Shown here piece after piece: positions 43,707 through 53,326 of a stretch of DNA of 64,000 bases (positions within the stretch are counted from its first letter, which is position 1; each line of letters starts with the position of its first letter). This DNA comes from JANQOH01 sp965200095 (GTDB lineage Bacteria > Pseudomonadota > Alphaproteobacteria > UBA7887): NCBI GenBank assembly GCA_965200095.1, contig OZ241350.1, positions 1,736,001-1,800,000 on the forward strand, given 5' to 3'. The notes under the pieces are model-generated. The model had not been told where the DNA came from. It did not search any database and saw only the letters and a program-made list of their open reading frames with translations. The translations under genes were made by a program, and so were the position numbers.

Positions 43707-46700
43707 ATGCGTGCGCACGAGCAGATGTTTCGTTCGACGGTCCCGGTCTTTTGCGGGCTGGCGGTTGCGGCGGCGGTTCTTCTCGCGGCGGGCGCGGCGC
43801 GGGCGCAGGGGACGAACGCCCCTTGCGGGGCGCTCAATTCCGGGAATTCGTTCACCGCAAACTGCCCGGCTGCGGCCTACGCCAACGGCATCGCCTATTG
43901 GGATCAGGCGAGCGGCGTCACGCTCACCGTCCCCGGCGCAGCGGCGGGGACAACGATAACCGCCGCCGGCGGTTACAACGACATGGACAACGGCGTCACG
44001 ATCGGGACCGCGGAGCACGCGACCGAGACCCGCAACGTCAGCCTCACGGTCGGCGGCGAGGGCGACGTCAATATCGTGCAGGGCTCCAGTCCGGCGGCCA
44101 ACGCCTGGGACCGCAATCACGGCATCCTGGTCAGCCCGTATGCCGCGAACGGCTCCACGATAACGGTGGACATCAAGAGCGACGTGAAGATCGGGACGGC
44201 GGACAACAAGATTCGGAAAGGAGGCGTCCAGGTCTCGCCGCCCGCCGGCGCCGGCGCCGTTACCCTCACCAGCGCGGCCGAGATCCACGCCGCGGAGGCG
44301 GGCCTTTACGTCTACAGCCTGGGCGCGGCAGCCATCGCGGTGACCAACAGCGGCGCCATCGCGACGGGCATCAGGGGCATCTACGCCATCGATGCGGGGG
44401 GTAGCGGCGGCGCCATCACGATAACCAACAGCGGCGACATTACTTCGCCGAGCACGCCCACCATCCATTACGGCATCTTCGCCAACACGACCGGCAAGGA
44501 CAGCGCCGGCGCGAATTCGGGGGTGTCCATTACCCATTCGGCCGGGGCCATCTCGGGGGGCTTTTTCGGCGGCGTCGAGGCGCGGGTGGGCACAGCCCGG
44601 CGAGAGCACGACACGACGCATGCCGACTATGTCGCGCCCGCGAACGCGGGCCTCGCGAAGGTCGAAATCACGGGCGGGTCGGTCTCCGTAAGGGGAAACG
44701 CCGTCCGGGCGATCAACCACGAGGCGGGTTCGGTGGAGGTCGCCGTTTCGAAGGGCGTCACGCTGACCTCCTCGGACGGCCACGGCATCTATGCCGCGCT
44801 GACCGATGTGGGCAATGCGAGCGGGAGGATCACCGTTACCAATGCGGCGAGGATAAACGCCGTGAGCGACGGTACAGACCCGTTTATCCGTGCACAAAAC
44901 GGCATCACCGTCGACCGCGTGGCGGGGTCGGGCGATGTCTCCGTAACCAACAGCGGCGCCATCCGGGCGGACATTTACGGCATTACCGCCTGGGCGAGGG
45001 GCGGCGGCGGCGCCCTTGCGGTGACCAACAGCGGCGCCCTCGGCCCGGTCGACAGTGGCATTTGGGCCACGCATAACGGCGCCGGCGGGTCCGCCAGCCT
45101 CGCGGTGACCAACAGCGGCGCCATCCGGGCGAACAGCTACGGCGTCTACGCCTCGGCGATCGGCGCCGACATCGCGGTGACCAATAGCGGCGCCCTCAGG
45201 GTCGGCGACGCCAATGCCCGCAGGGTCGGCGACGCCGATGCCCGTTACGTCGCCGGTTGGACGCCTCCTCCTTACTACGGCTATTACGCGGACGATGAGG
45301 AACCTGAGTCTGACGCAGCACCCGCCACATTCGCCTGGGGCGGCTATTCCACGGCCGGTCCGCGGCGGATCGACCCGGACGGCTCCGGCATCTACGTTAC
45401 TGCCTACCGCGCCGTCGGCGCCGACGGCGCGTTCTCCATCTCCAACAGTGCGAATATCGAGGCCGCGGGCTTCGGCATCGTCGCCCGCAAGATCGCGACC
45501 GCCGGGAACATCTCGATCGCGCATTCGGCGGGCAATATCGTCGCCGGGGGTCAGATGGGCATCCTGGCGGCGATCGGCGAGGGGACCCCGCTCGATTTCG
45601 CCGGCGACATCGCTGTCGATGTGACCGGCGGGCGGGTCCAGGCTTCCGAAAGCCGCCTCCGGGCGGCGGTCGGCGCCTGGACCTACGGGACCGGGTCGAT
45701 CGCCGTGAACATCGGCAGGGACGCGACGCTGGCCTCCCGGCACGGCTCGGGCGTCTATGCCTTCATCGACGATGTTCCCGGCAACACGGAAGGCCGGATC
45801 GCGTTCGCCCAGGCGGGGAAGATCGAGGCGCCGTCCGGCGTGCACGCCATCGTCGCGCGGAACAGCGGCGCGGCGGAAACCCGCGCTGCGGCGAGACAGC
45901 CCGTCATCGACATAAGCTGGACGGGAACATACAAGACCGCCGCCGGGAGCGGGCGCTTCGAGACAAGCAGCTTCGAAGAGGCGTTCCTGCTCAATCGCAG
46001 TGTCCGCGCAAGGGAATTCCGGGACATCGAGGGCGAGCGGGGGATCGCGGCCGAGGTCATGTCCTGGAGAAAAGCCGCCCTGCGCGTGGGGAGAGCCGAC
46101 GAGCCCGCCATCGCCGACAGAGCCGCCGCCGACGCGATCCTCGACAGCACGGCGTCCGATGCGTCCGGCGAAGGCCGGACGAGATACGCTCTCAAGACCG
46201 CCGTCCTGCCGGAGATCAGGAAAGCGCTCGCCAGCGAGCGCTACACCATCGCCGGTGTGGACACGACCGACATCGACACCGACGGGACAGGCGGGTTGAG
46301 CGACGCCGAACTCGTCGCGTGGCTGAAAACGCGGGACGATCGCCCGGAGATCATGAAGCGGGCGCTGCGATACGCCTTCACCGATGAAGAAGCGGCGGTG
46401 TTCCGGGCGCTGGTGGACGGGGACGACCCGACGGCGGCCCTCGACGCCTTGCAGACGGCGCGCGGCGGGGCCGGCAACCTGCCCGACAACTACCGCCGCG
46501 ATGTGATGGAAATCGCCGGCTATTACAATGTGGGCGACATCCGCGTCGCCGTGAACGGGGGCTCGATCGACGCCTCGGGCGACGGCGTGCGCGCAGGCTA
46601 CATATGGCCCAACAATCGCAACGGCAGAATCGACATCGCCGTGGCCGAGGGCGCAACGGTCGCCGGCGGCGCCGCCGGAATCCACGTCGCCAATGCGGGC

Positions 46701-48299
46701 ATGGGCGAAATCGCGGCCGATTCGGCCTGGGGCAGGGCCCTCTACCTGGCCGGGGATGTGACCCTGCGCCGGCAGTTCGTCACGGTGCACGGCGCGGTGA
46801 CGGGCGGAACGGACGCGGCGGTTCACCTGATGGGCGGCGGCGCGTTGCTGGTCGGCGAGACGGGCAAGGTTCATGCCGGCTCTTCGGGCCGCGCCATTCT
46901 GGTCAACGACCCCGGACGTTCGGAGATCGTAATCCACGGCGAGGTGAGGGGCGGCGCGGGGGCGCCGGCGGCTGTCGATGTGACGGGCGGCGGCGCGATC
47001 GCCGTCGGCCTGACGGGCCGGGTGACGGCCAACGGAGCGACGCTGGCCATCCGGGCCCGCAAGGCGACATCCGACGACATGCGGAGGACCAGGGTGTTCC
47101 TGCATGTGGTCGGCGCGAATGTCCCCGGGCGGGTGTCGCAGGAGGCTGCCGATGCGGCGGTGGCGCGGGTGCAGGGCGGCATCGGCGGCGACGGCGTCGA
47201 GGACGGCAAGGTCGTCTTTGTCGAGATCGACGCCGCGGGCAAGACCGGCCAGACAGTGTCCGTCGATCTCCCCGACGGGGGCGGCGATCCGGACACCGGC
47301 GGCCTTCCGAAGGAGCAAGGGAGCGCCGGGAATGAGGATGACGGGACAATGCCGCGGCCCGAGCCGGCATTCGATTGCGACATGGCCGAACTGACGGACG
47401 ATCGCTGCCGTCTCTACGAGGCGTTGCCCTCGGTGCTGCTGGCGATGAACGGCCTGCCGACCCGCGAGGAGCGGCTGGCGGCGGCGCGCAGCGAGGCCGG
47501 CGGCTGGGCGCGGGTGGAGACCGCCCGCGGCGAGTGGACGGCGGACTCGTCGACCCGCGCCGGCGTCGCCTACGACCGGGCTCGCAGCGGCGTGCGCGTC
47601 GGCGTCGACGGCGCGGTGGGCGAGACCGGCCTTTTCGGCGTGTCGCTGCACGGCCTGCGCGGTTCGGCGGACATGACGCAGAACGGCGGCAAGGTGGAAC
47701 TGTCGGGCGTGGGCGTGAGCGTGTCCGGCGCGGCGGAGGTCGGCGACGGCGTCTATATCGACGCGCAGGCGGGGGCGACCCGCTACGACGTGAAACTGAC
47801 GTCGAAACTCGCGCTGGAGCCGTTCCGGACGCTGAAGGACGGCGCGACGGGGACGGGCTATGCGCTGGCGGTCGAGGCCGGCCGGCCCGTGGCTGTGGGC
47901 GACGGCGTGACGCTGACGCCGCGCGCCGGTTTCGTCTGGTCGCGGGCATCGCTGGGCGACTTCAGGGACTCGCGGGGATCGACGGTGTCGATGCAGGACG
48001 CGGAGAGCCTGACGGGCCGCGCGGGCGTGCGCGCGGAGGTCGCGCCGGACGGCGCCGGCGGCCTGCTCGTGTTCGGTTCCGCGGAGGCGACGCACGAGTT
48101 CTCGGGGGACACCGAGACGCAGATCGCGGGGACGTCGCTGAAGGCGTCGCCGGAGACGACGGGCGTGCGTTTCGCCCTGGGCGCCGCGCACGTCTGGGGC
48201 GACGGCCGTTTCGCGTTGCAGGCTTCCGCGACATACGCCGCCGGCGGCAGCGACGGCGACGGGTTCGGCGGCGGGCTGAGCCTGTCGGCGCGCTTCTGA
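43707..48299 (+). CDS. Large autotransporter (type V secretion), copy 1
   Basis: A 1530-residue surface protein. ATG 43707 has AAGGGAG (43693-43699) at seven bases; an in-frame ATG at 43677 lacks such a site. A signal peptide covers residues 1-33 (ending ARA-Q). The mature protein begins with a motif shared with copy 2 (CGALNSGNSFT, Cys40 and Cys53). The passenger carries many degenerate repeats of the form ITNSGAI.A...GI.A, typical of a beta-helix. A DTDGTGGLSDAEL segment (46275-46313) resembles a calcium-binding loop. A linker with two Cys (FDCDMAELTDDRCRLYEALP) precedes the C-terminal barrel (about 1265-1530), which ends in SLSARF with a terminal Phe. The passenger's binding target is unknown. 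Confidence 0.9.
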   Translation: MRAHEQMFRSTVPVFCGLAVAAAVLLAAGAARAQGTNAPCGALNSGNSFTANCPAAAYANGIAYWDQASGVTLTVPGAAAGTTITAAGGYNDMDNGVTIGTAEHATETRNVSLTVGGEGDVNIVQGSSPAANAWDRNHGILVSPYAANGSTITVDIKSDVKIGTADNKIRKGGVQVSPPAGAGAVTLTSAAEIHAAEAGLYVYSLGAAAIAVTNSGAIATGIRGIYAIDAGGSGGAITITNSGDITSPSTPTIHYGIFANTTGKDSAGANSGVSITHSAGAISGGFFGGVEARVGTARREHDTTHADYVAPANAGLAKVEITGGSVSVRGNAVRAINHEAGSVEVAVSKGVTLTSSDGHGIYAALTDVGNASGRITVTNAARINAVSDGTDPFIRAQNGITVDRVAGSGDVSVTNSGAIRADIYGITAWARGGGGALAVTNSGALGPVDSGIWATHNGAGGSASLAVTNSGAIRANSYGVYASAIGADIAVTNSGALRVGDANARRVGDADARYVAGWTPPPYYGYYADDEEPESDAAPATFAWGGYSTAGPRRIDPDGSGIYVTAYRAVGADGAFSISNSANIEAAGFGIVARKIATAGNISIAHSAGNIVAGGQMGILAAIGEGTPLDFAGDIAVDVTGGRVQASESRLRAAVGAWTYGTGSIAVNIGRDATLASRHGSGVYAFIDDVPGNTEGRIAFAQAGKIEAPSGVHAIVARNSGAAETRAAARQPVIDISWTGTYKTAAGSGRFETSSFEEAFLLNRSVRAREFRDIEGERGIAAEVMSWRKAALRVGRADEPAIADRAAADAILDSTASDASGEGRTRYALKTAVLPEIRKALASERYTIAGVDTTDIDTDGTGGLSDAELVAWLKTRDDRPEIMKRALRYAFTDEEAAVFRALVDGDDPTAALDALQTARGGAGNLPDNYRRDVMEIAGYYNVGDIRVAVNGGSIDASGDGVRAGYIWPNNRNGRIDIAVAEGATVAGGAAGIHVANAGMGEIAADSAWGRALYLAGDVTLRRQFVTVHGAVTGGTDAAVHLMGGGALLVGETGKVHAGSSGRAILVNDPGRSEIVIHGEVRGGAGAPAAVDVTGGGAIAVGLTGRVTANGATLAIRARKATSDDMRRTRVFLHVVGANVPGRVSQEAADAAVARVQGGIGGDGVEDGKVVFVEIDAAGKTGQTVSVDLPDGGGDPDTGGLPKEQGSAGNEDDGTMPRPEPAFDCDMAELTDDRCRLYEALPSVLLAMNGLPTREERLAAARSEAGGWARVETARGEWTADSSTRAGVAYDRARSGVRVGVDGAVGETGLFGVSLHGLRGSADMTQNGGKVELSGVGVSVSGAAEVGDGVYIDAQAGATRYDVKLTSKLALEPFRTLKDGATGTGYALAVEAGRPVAVGDGVTLTPRAGFVWSRASLGDFRDSRGSTVSMQDAESLTGRAGVRAEVAPDGAGGLLVFGSAEATHEFSGDTETQIAGTSLKASPETTGVRFALGAAHVWGDGRFALQASATYAAGGSDGDGFGGGLSLSARF

Positions 48300-48336
48300 G
48301 CGGCCGCCGCGGTCCGGTCGCGGTCTTTCCCGGGGG

Positions 48337-48487
48337 CGATGGACTTTGCCCCCGGGAGCGCCGGCGTCTCGCCGGCGCGCGCGAAAACAAGATGCTGGCG
48401 AGACGCCCCGCATATGCGGGGGCGGGCTTGCTCCCGGAACGACCGCAACCGACCCGCCGCGGCGTCATGGGCCAAAAGGAGAATTGC
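48337..48487. repeat. Dispersed inverted-repeat element, copy R3 (degenerate)
   Basis: It contains the GGGAGCGCCGGCGTCTCGCCGG arm, the GAAAACAAGATG spacer (reverse complement of the R2 spacer) and the GGCGAGACGCC arm. A GGGCCAAAAGGAGAATTG end resembles the right terminus of R1. The right arm is broken by an inserted GCATATGCGGGGGCGGGCTTG-like stretch. It lies 40 bases after autotransporter 1. Confidence 0.75.
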
Positions 48488-48573
48488 CGGCTTCGGGCTG
48501 AGGCGCCGGCGCGGCTTCGTATAGCCGCGCCCGCCGGCGGTCGGGGGTCGGATGTCCGGCGAAAGGCGGGCGC

Positions 48574-48885
48574 ATGGACGGGCGCTGCGGCGAGGGAACG
48601 CCGGACGAGGCAGAACCGCCCGAAGGCTGCTGCCCCCGGGAGGACGAGGCTTTCACGGGGCCGCGTCGGCGCGCGTATTTCCGTCGCAAATTGCTGCGCC
48701 GGCGCCGCGATGTCCTCGCCGGACGGCGCGAGACCATCGTCCATCTTCGGGAGAACGGCGCGGCCGAACCGGATATCGCCGACCGGACCCCGGTCGAAAG
48801 CGCGCGCCCGGTCGAACCCGTCCATCGATGCGCAGGAACGCCGCGAACGCCCGGGGAAGACCTGCCGCGGCGACCGACCGGGCGG
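48574..48885 (+). pseudogene. dksA-like remnant with internal deletion and frameshift
   Basis: From 48574 the frame reads PREDEAFTGPRRRAYFRRKLL, RETIVHLRENGAAEPDIADR. By memory this aligns with the N-terminal half of alphaproteobacterial DksA (PSEDE.FMN.RQ.EYFR.KLL ... EPDLADR). Immediately after, ARPVEP and, one frame over from about 48820, SIDAQERRERPGKTCRGD match the DksA C-terminus (ARPIATLSIEAQERHERRE). The central coiled coil and zinc finger are missing, and the two ends are in different frames. The frame then runs antisense through tRNA-Thr. The identification rests on remembered motifs and needs an alignment. Confidence 0.6.
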
Positions 48886-48958
48886 TGCCGCCTGCAAGAC
48901 TCGAACTTGCGACCCTCGCATTACGAATGCGATGCTCTACCGACTGAGCTAAGGCGGC
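48886..48958 (-). tRNA. tRNA-Thr (anticodon CGT)
   Basis: Read on the minus strand, acceptor GCCGCCT pairs with AGGCGGC and the D-arm is GCTC/GAGC. The anticodon stem TCGCA/TGCGA holds loop TTCGTAA with anticodon CGT. The T-arm is GCAAG/CTTGC with loop TTCGAGT, and the discriminator is A. CCA is not encoded. All stems pair, so this copy looks functional. Confidence 0.95.
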
Positions 48959-48969
48959 GCGCCGTCGCT

Positions 48970-48998
48970 ACCCTAGGCGCGCCCGCGGCGGCGCGCAA
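48970..48998 (-). promoter_or_regulatory. Predicted promoter of tRNA-Thr
   Basis: On the minus strand TTGCGC (48998-48993), a 17-base spacer and TAGGGT (48975-48970) lie 11 bases before the tRNA 5' end. Confidence 0.55.
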
Positions 48999-49043
48999 GC
49001 CGCCGATCCGGTTCGGACACATGCGAGAGAGAGGGCTGATCTA

Positions 49044-52000
49044 ATGCCGGTTCGCAAGCGGATGGTTTTCTTGCCCGGCTGGGCCTTCGGCGGCCTGGCC
49101 GTGCTGTCGGCGGTCCTTTTCGCGCCGGACGCGGCGCGGGCGGTCAACGACTGCGGGGCGCTCAATTCGGGCAACTCGTTCACCGAGACCTGCCCGAACC
49201 AGGCCTATGCCACCGCCATCGTCTACTGGGACCAGGCGAACCCCGTCACGCTCACTGTCGGCGGCGGCGCGGCGACGATCATCACGGGCGCCGCGAACGG
49301 CGGCGTGCATAACGGCATCACCGTCCGCACCACTGACGACACGACCTCGCCCCGCACGTCCGCGGTCCGCAACATCGCACTCACGGTCGGCAACGCGGGC
49401 GCCGTCGCCATCGGGCAAAGCGGGACGCGGGCCAGCAGCTGGCGCAACAACCGCGGCATCTTCGTCCACCAGCGCGACGGGGACGGCGCCACGACGACGC
49501 TGGACATCCGGGACGGGGTGACGATCGGGACGGCGACCGACAAGATGGAGAACGGCGGCATCGAAGTCACCGTGGTCGAGAGCGACGCCGGCGATGTCTC
49601 CGTCACCACCGGCGCCGATATATTCTCCGAGGCCGATGGCGACAGGCCCGGCGGCATCTATATCGCTAACAGCGGCTCCGGCGCGGTCAGGCTCGCCAAC
49701 AGCGGCGCCATTGTGTCGGACGCTCAGGGCATCGTTGTCTCGGACACCGGGTCCGACGGCGCCATTACGGTGACAAGCAGCGGCGCCATTACCGTGGCGG
49801 CCACGACGGGCGACTTCGAGGGCATCAGGGTCACGACGACCGGCGCCGGCAAGGACGCCGCCGGCAAGGACGCGGGCGTCTCCATTACCCATTCGGCCGG
49901 GGCTATCGCTGTGGCCAACGGCGGCGTCGGCATCAAGGCGCATGTGGGCGCCGCCCGGGAAGAGGCCCACACGACCCACGGCGATTACGTCGCGCCCCTG
50001 AACGCGGGCCTTGCGAAGGTCGAGGTCACGGGCGGGTCGATCGCCGCGAAGGGCGGGGCCATCCAGGCGAGGAACTACGAGGCGGGGTCGGTGGAGGTCG
50101 CCGTTTCGGAGGGCGTCACGCTGACCTCCTCGCACGGCCACGGCATCGAAGCGGTGCTGACCGATATCGGCAATGCGAGCGGGACAATTACCGTCGACAA
50201 TAAGGCGGCGATAAAGGCCGGGACGGACGGTGCGCCGACGGACAATCAACACGGCATTGTCGTCACCCGCGTGGCGGGGTCGGGCGATGTCTCGGTGACC
50301 AACACCGGCGCCGTCGAGGCGAACGGCACCGGCATTGCCGCCTGGGCGACCGGCGGCGGCGGCGCCCTCACGGTGACCAACAGCGGCGCCATCGGCACGG
50401 CGACCGACCGGGTGCGGTACGGCATTCATGCGTCGCATGACGGCAATCCCGGCGCCGACGGATCCGCCAGTCTCAAGGTGACCCACAGCGCCGGCGCCGT
50501 CCTGGCGACGTTTCACGGCGTCTTCGCCGGGGTCTGGGAGGGCAGCGCCGATCTGACGGTTGAGATAACGGGCGGTTCGGTTTCTTCGGTTTCGGCGAAC
50601 GGCCGCGTCCCGGCGGTGGAGGCGGCCCAGCAGGGAACGGGCTCCGCCACGGTCACGGTCTCCGACGGAGTCGCGATCGCCTCGCGGCGCAACGCCGGCG
50701 TCCGGGCGCTCATCGACCATGACGACAATGCGGCGGGGCGGATCGCGATTACCCAGGGCGGGACGATTTCGGGCCGCACGGGCGTTCGCGCCACGGTCAC
50801 GCGCGCCAGCGCCATGGACGAGACGCGCGCGGCGTCGGCCCAGCCGCTGATCGACATTACCTGGACGGGAACTTTCGCGCGCGGGAAGGCCACGGCCGAA
50901 AACGACGCGGGCCGGCTTGAGGTGACCGATGTCTCGAGCGCCATCGGTCCCGCCGGCAAGGCGGACGCCTCGGCGGCCGCGCGGTTCGGGCAGGCGGCGG
51001 GCATCGAGGCCGGCGTTCTGTCGTGGCGGGACCTGGCGACGGAAGTGGCGAAGGGGGACGACCCCGGCCCGCTGGCGGACGCTGACGCAGTGAAGGCGCT
51101 GTTCGCCGACATGGCGACGAAGACGGCCATCGTGGCGCAGTTCCGCGCGGCGGTGACGCATGAGGAACTCGCCACGGTTCCGGGCGTCGCCGCCATCGAC
51201 ACCGACGGCGCGACGGGTCTGAGCGACGCGGAGATCGAGACATATCTGATCGCCCGCCGGGCGCTGCTGCGCGAGTTGCTGGCGGAAAGCCTCTCCGAGG
51301 CGGAGACGGCGGTGCTGGAGGCGGCGGTTACGGGCGGAGACGTGGACGGCGCGCTTGCCGCCGGGGGCGAGGCCTTCTCCGCCGATTACAAGACGGCGGT
51401 GAAGGACCTCCTCAAGCGCTTCAATGTGGGCGACATCCGCGTCGACGTGAACGGGGGTTCGATAACCTCCCGCGGCGACGGCGTCCGCGCCTGGTATGCG
51501 ACGCCCAATGACAAGAACGGGCGCATCGACATCACGGTGGCCGAGGGGGCGACGGTCGCCGGCGGCATGGCGGGCGTCTGGGCCGCCAATGCGGGCATGG
51601 CCACGGTCAGGATGGACTCGGTCTGGGGCAAGGCCCTCTATCTGGACGCGGACACGATGCTGCGTCAGCAGTTCGTCACGGTGCATGGCACGGTGACGGG
51701 CGGGACGGACGCGGCGGTTCACCTGATGGGCGGCGGCGCGCTGCTGGTCCGCGAGAAGGGCAAGGTTCATGCCGGCCCGGGGCGGGCCGCCATTCTGGTC
51801 AACGACCCCGGCCGTTCGGAGATCGTGATCCACGGCGAGGTGAGGGGCGGCGCGGGCGCGCCGGCCGCTGTCGATACGACCGGCGGCGGCGCGATCACCG
51901 TCGGCCTGACGGGGCGGGTGACGGCGAACGGCGCGACGCGGGCCATCCAGGCCCGCAAGGCGACCCCGGACGACATGCGGACGACCCGGGTGGTGCTGCA

Positions 52001-53219
52001 TGTGGCCGGCAACACGGAGGTCGACGGCCGGGTGTCGCGGGAGGCCGCCGATGCGGCGGTGGCGCGGGTGCAGGGCGGCATCGGCGGCGACGGCGTCGCG
52101 GATAACCGGGTCGTCTTCGCCGCGACCGATGACAACGGCCCCACCGGCCACACGGTGAGGGTCGCTCTCCCCGCCGGGGGCGGCAATCCGGTCACCGCCG
52201 GCCTTCCGAAAATGCCGGAGCAACGGATGATGACGCGGCAGGCGGAGGAGGAGCAGGATCGGCCACAGCCGGCGGCGGCGCCCCGGCCGGAGCGGTCGTT
52301 CGATTGCGACACGGCCGAACTGACGGACGATCGCTGCCGTCTCTACGAGGCGCTGCCCTCGGTGCTGCTGGCGATGAACGGCCTGCCGACCCGCGAGGAG
52401 CGGCTGGCGGCGGCGCGCAGCGAGGCCGGCGGCTGGGCGCGGGTGGAGACATCCCGCGGCGAGTGGACGGCGGACTCGTCGACCCGCGCCGGCGTCGCCT
52501 ACGACCGGGCTCGCAGCGGCGTGCGCGTCGGCGTCGACGGCGCGGTGGGCGAGACCGGCCTTTTCGGCGTGTCGCTGCACGGCCTGCGCGGTTCGGCGGA
52601 CATGACGCAAAACGGCGGCAAGGCGGAACTGTCGGGCGTGGGCATGAGCGTGTCCGGCGCGGCGGAGGTCGGCGACGGCGTCTATATCGACGCGCAGGCG
52701 GGAGCGACCCGCTACGACGTGAAACTGACATCGAAAACGGGCGGGATACTGAAGGACGGCGCGACGGGGACGGGCTACGCGCTGGCGGTCGAGGCCGGCC
52801 GGCCCGTGGCGGTGGGCGACGGCGTGACGCTGACGCCGCGCGCCGGTTTCGTCTGGTCGCGAGCATCGCTGGGCGACTTCAGGGACTCGCGGCTCGCGAC
52901 CCCGGTGTCGATGCAGGACGCGGAGAGCCTGACGGGCCGCGCGGGCGTGCGCGCGGAGGTCGCGCCGGACGGCGCCGGCGGCCTGCTCGTGTTCGGTTCC
53001 GCGGAGGCGACGCACGAGTTCTCCGGGGACACCGAGACGCGGGTCGAGGGGACGGCGCTGAAGGCGTCGCCGGAGACGACGGGCGCGCGTTTCGCCCTGG
53101 GCGCCGCGCACGGTTGGGGCGACGGCCGTTTCGCGTTGCAGGCTTCCGCGACATACGCCACCGGCGGCAGCGACGGCGACGGGTTCGGCGGCGGGCTGAG
53201 CCTGTCGGTGCGCTTCTGA
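49044..53219 (+). CDS. Large autotransporter (type V secretion), copy 2
   Basis: A 1391-residue paralogue of the protein at 43707. The signal peptide is residues 1-33 (ending ARA-V). It shares the mature start CGALNSGNSFT (Cys37, Cys50) and YWDQA..VTLTV. The passenger also consists of VTNSGAI-type repeats but differs widely in sequence. It holds a DTDGATGLSDAE loop (51198-51233). The final ~307 residues, the Cys-containing linker and the barrel (about 1130-1391), are almost identical to copy 1. ATG 49044 is preceded by AGAGAGGG. No homopolymer tract precedes it; its upstream region is the tRNA-Thr flank. Divergent passengers on a conserved barrel suggest antigenic or binding diversification. 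Confidence 0.9.
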   Translation: MPVRKRMVFLPGWAFGGLAVLSAVLFAPDAARAVNDCGALNSGNSFTETCPNQAYATAIVYWDQANPVTLTVGGGAATIITGAANGGVHNGITVRTTDDTTSPRTSAVRNIALTVGNAGAVAIGQSGTRASSWRNNRGIFVHQRDGDGATTTLDIRDGVTIGTATDKMENGGIEVTVVESDAGDVSVTTGADIFSEADGDRPGGIYIANSGSGAVRLANSGAIVSDAQGIVVSDTGSDGAITVTSSGAITVAATTGDFEGIRVTTTGAGKDAAGKDAGVSITHSAGAIAVANGGVGIKAHVGAAREEAHTTHGDYVAPLNAGLAKVEVTGGSIAAKGGAIQARNYEAGSVEVAVSEGVTLTSSHGHGIEAVLTDIGNASGTITVDNKAAIKAGTDGAPTDNQHGIVVTRVAGSGDVSVTNTGAVEANGTGIAAWATGGGGALTVTNSGAIGTATDRVRYGIHASHDGNPGADGSASLKVTHSAGAVLATFHGVFAGVWEGSADLTVEITGGSVSSVSANGRVPAVEAAQQGTGSATVTVSDGVAIASRRNAGVRALIDHDDNAAGRIAITQGGTISGRTGVRATVTRASAMDETRAASAQPLIDITWTGTFARGKATAENDAGRLEVTDVSSAIGPAGKADASAAARFGQAAGIEAGVLSWRDLATEVAKGDDPGPLADADAVKALFADMATKTAIVAQFRAAVTHEELATVPGVAAIDTDGATGLSDAEIETYLIARRALLRELLAESLSEAETAVLEAAVTGGDVDGALAAGGEAFSADYKTAVKDLLKRFNVGDIRVDVNGGSITSRGDGVRAWYATPNDKNGRIDITVAEGATVAGGMAGVWAANAGMATVRMDSVWGKALYLDADTMLRQQFVTVHGTVTGGTDAAVHLMGGGALLVREKGKVHAGPGRAAILVNDPGRSEIVIHGEVRGGAGAPAAVDTTGGGAITVGLTGRVTANGATRAIQARKATPDDMRTTRVVLHVAGNTEVDGRVSREAADAAVARVQGGIGGDGVADNRVVFAATDDNGPTGHTVRVALPAGGGNPVTAGLPKMPEQRMMTRQAEEEQDRPQPAAAPRPERSFDCDTAELTDDRCRLYEALPSVLLAMNGLPTREERLAAARSEAGGWARVETSRGEWTADSSTRAGVAYDRARSGVRVGVDGAVGETGLFGVSLHGLRGSADMTQNGGKAELSGVGMSVSGAAEVGDGVYIDAQAGATRYDVKLTSKTGGILKDGATGTGYALAVEAGRPVAVGDGVTLTPRAGFVWSRASLGDFRDSRLATPVSMQDAESLTGRAGVRAEVAPDGAGGLLVFGSAEATHEFSGDTETRVEGTALKASPETTGARFALGAAHGWGDGRFALQASATYATGGSDGDGFGGGLSLSVRF

Positions 53220-53238
53220 GCGGCCGCCGCGGTCCGGT

Positions 53239-53322
53239 CGCGATGGACTTTGCCCCGGGAGCGCCGGCGTCTCGCCGGCGCGCGCGAAAACAAGATGCCG
53301 GCGAGACGCCCCCGCATAGGCG
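53239..53322. repeat. Dispersed inverted-repeat element, copy R4 (truncated)
   Basis: It carries the same left part as R3 (GCGATGGACTTTGCCCCGGGAG, the 22-base arm, spacer GAAAACAAGATG, arm GCCGGCGAGACG). It stops at CCCCGCATAGGCGC, where unit 2 jumps into the dksA remnant. Confidence 0.75.
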
Positions 53323-53326
53323 CTAT

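Larger units (their letters stand above)
47370..49036 (+). repeat. Segmental duplication, unit 1 (autotransporter 1 barrel to tRNA-Thr)
   Basis: It matches 52299-53626. The first 930 bases (linker and barrel of autotransporter 1) are nearly identical to the 921 bases of copy 2; the difference is a four-codon and a one-codon indel. Similarity continues through the R3 element, the dksA remnant, tRNA-Thr and its promoter region up to GAGAGAGAGGGCT (ending 49036-49037). Unit 1 is the longer copy; unit 2 lacks about 400 bases inside. Confidence 0.9.

Noticed and set aside
43467..48413. A 1648-codon minus-strand frame opposite autotransporter 1
   Set aside because: It is rich in Arg/Gly/Ala/Pro, mirrors the repeat structure of the autotransporter and has no signal peptide or recognisable domain. 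Codon periodicity belongs to the plus strand.
48886..49044. A plus-strand frame reading through tRNA-Thr with the peptide SNLRPSHYECDALPTEL
   Set aside because: This is the well-known artefact of translating the reverse complement of a tRNA gene. Only the upstream dksA-like part has meaning.
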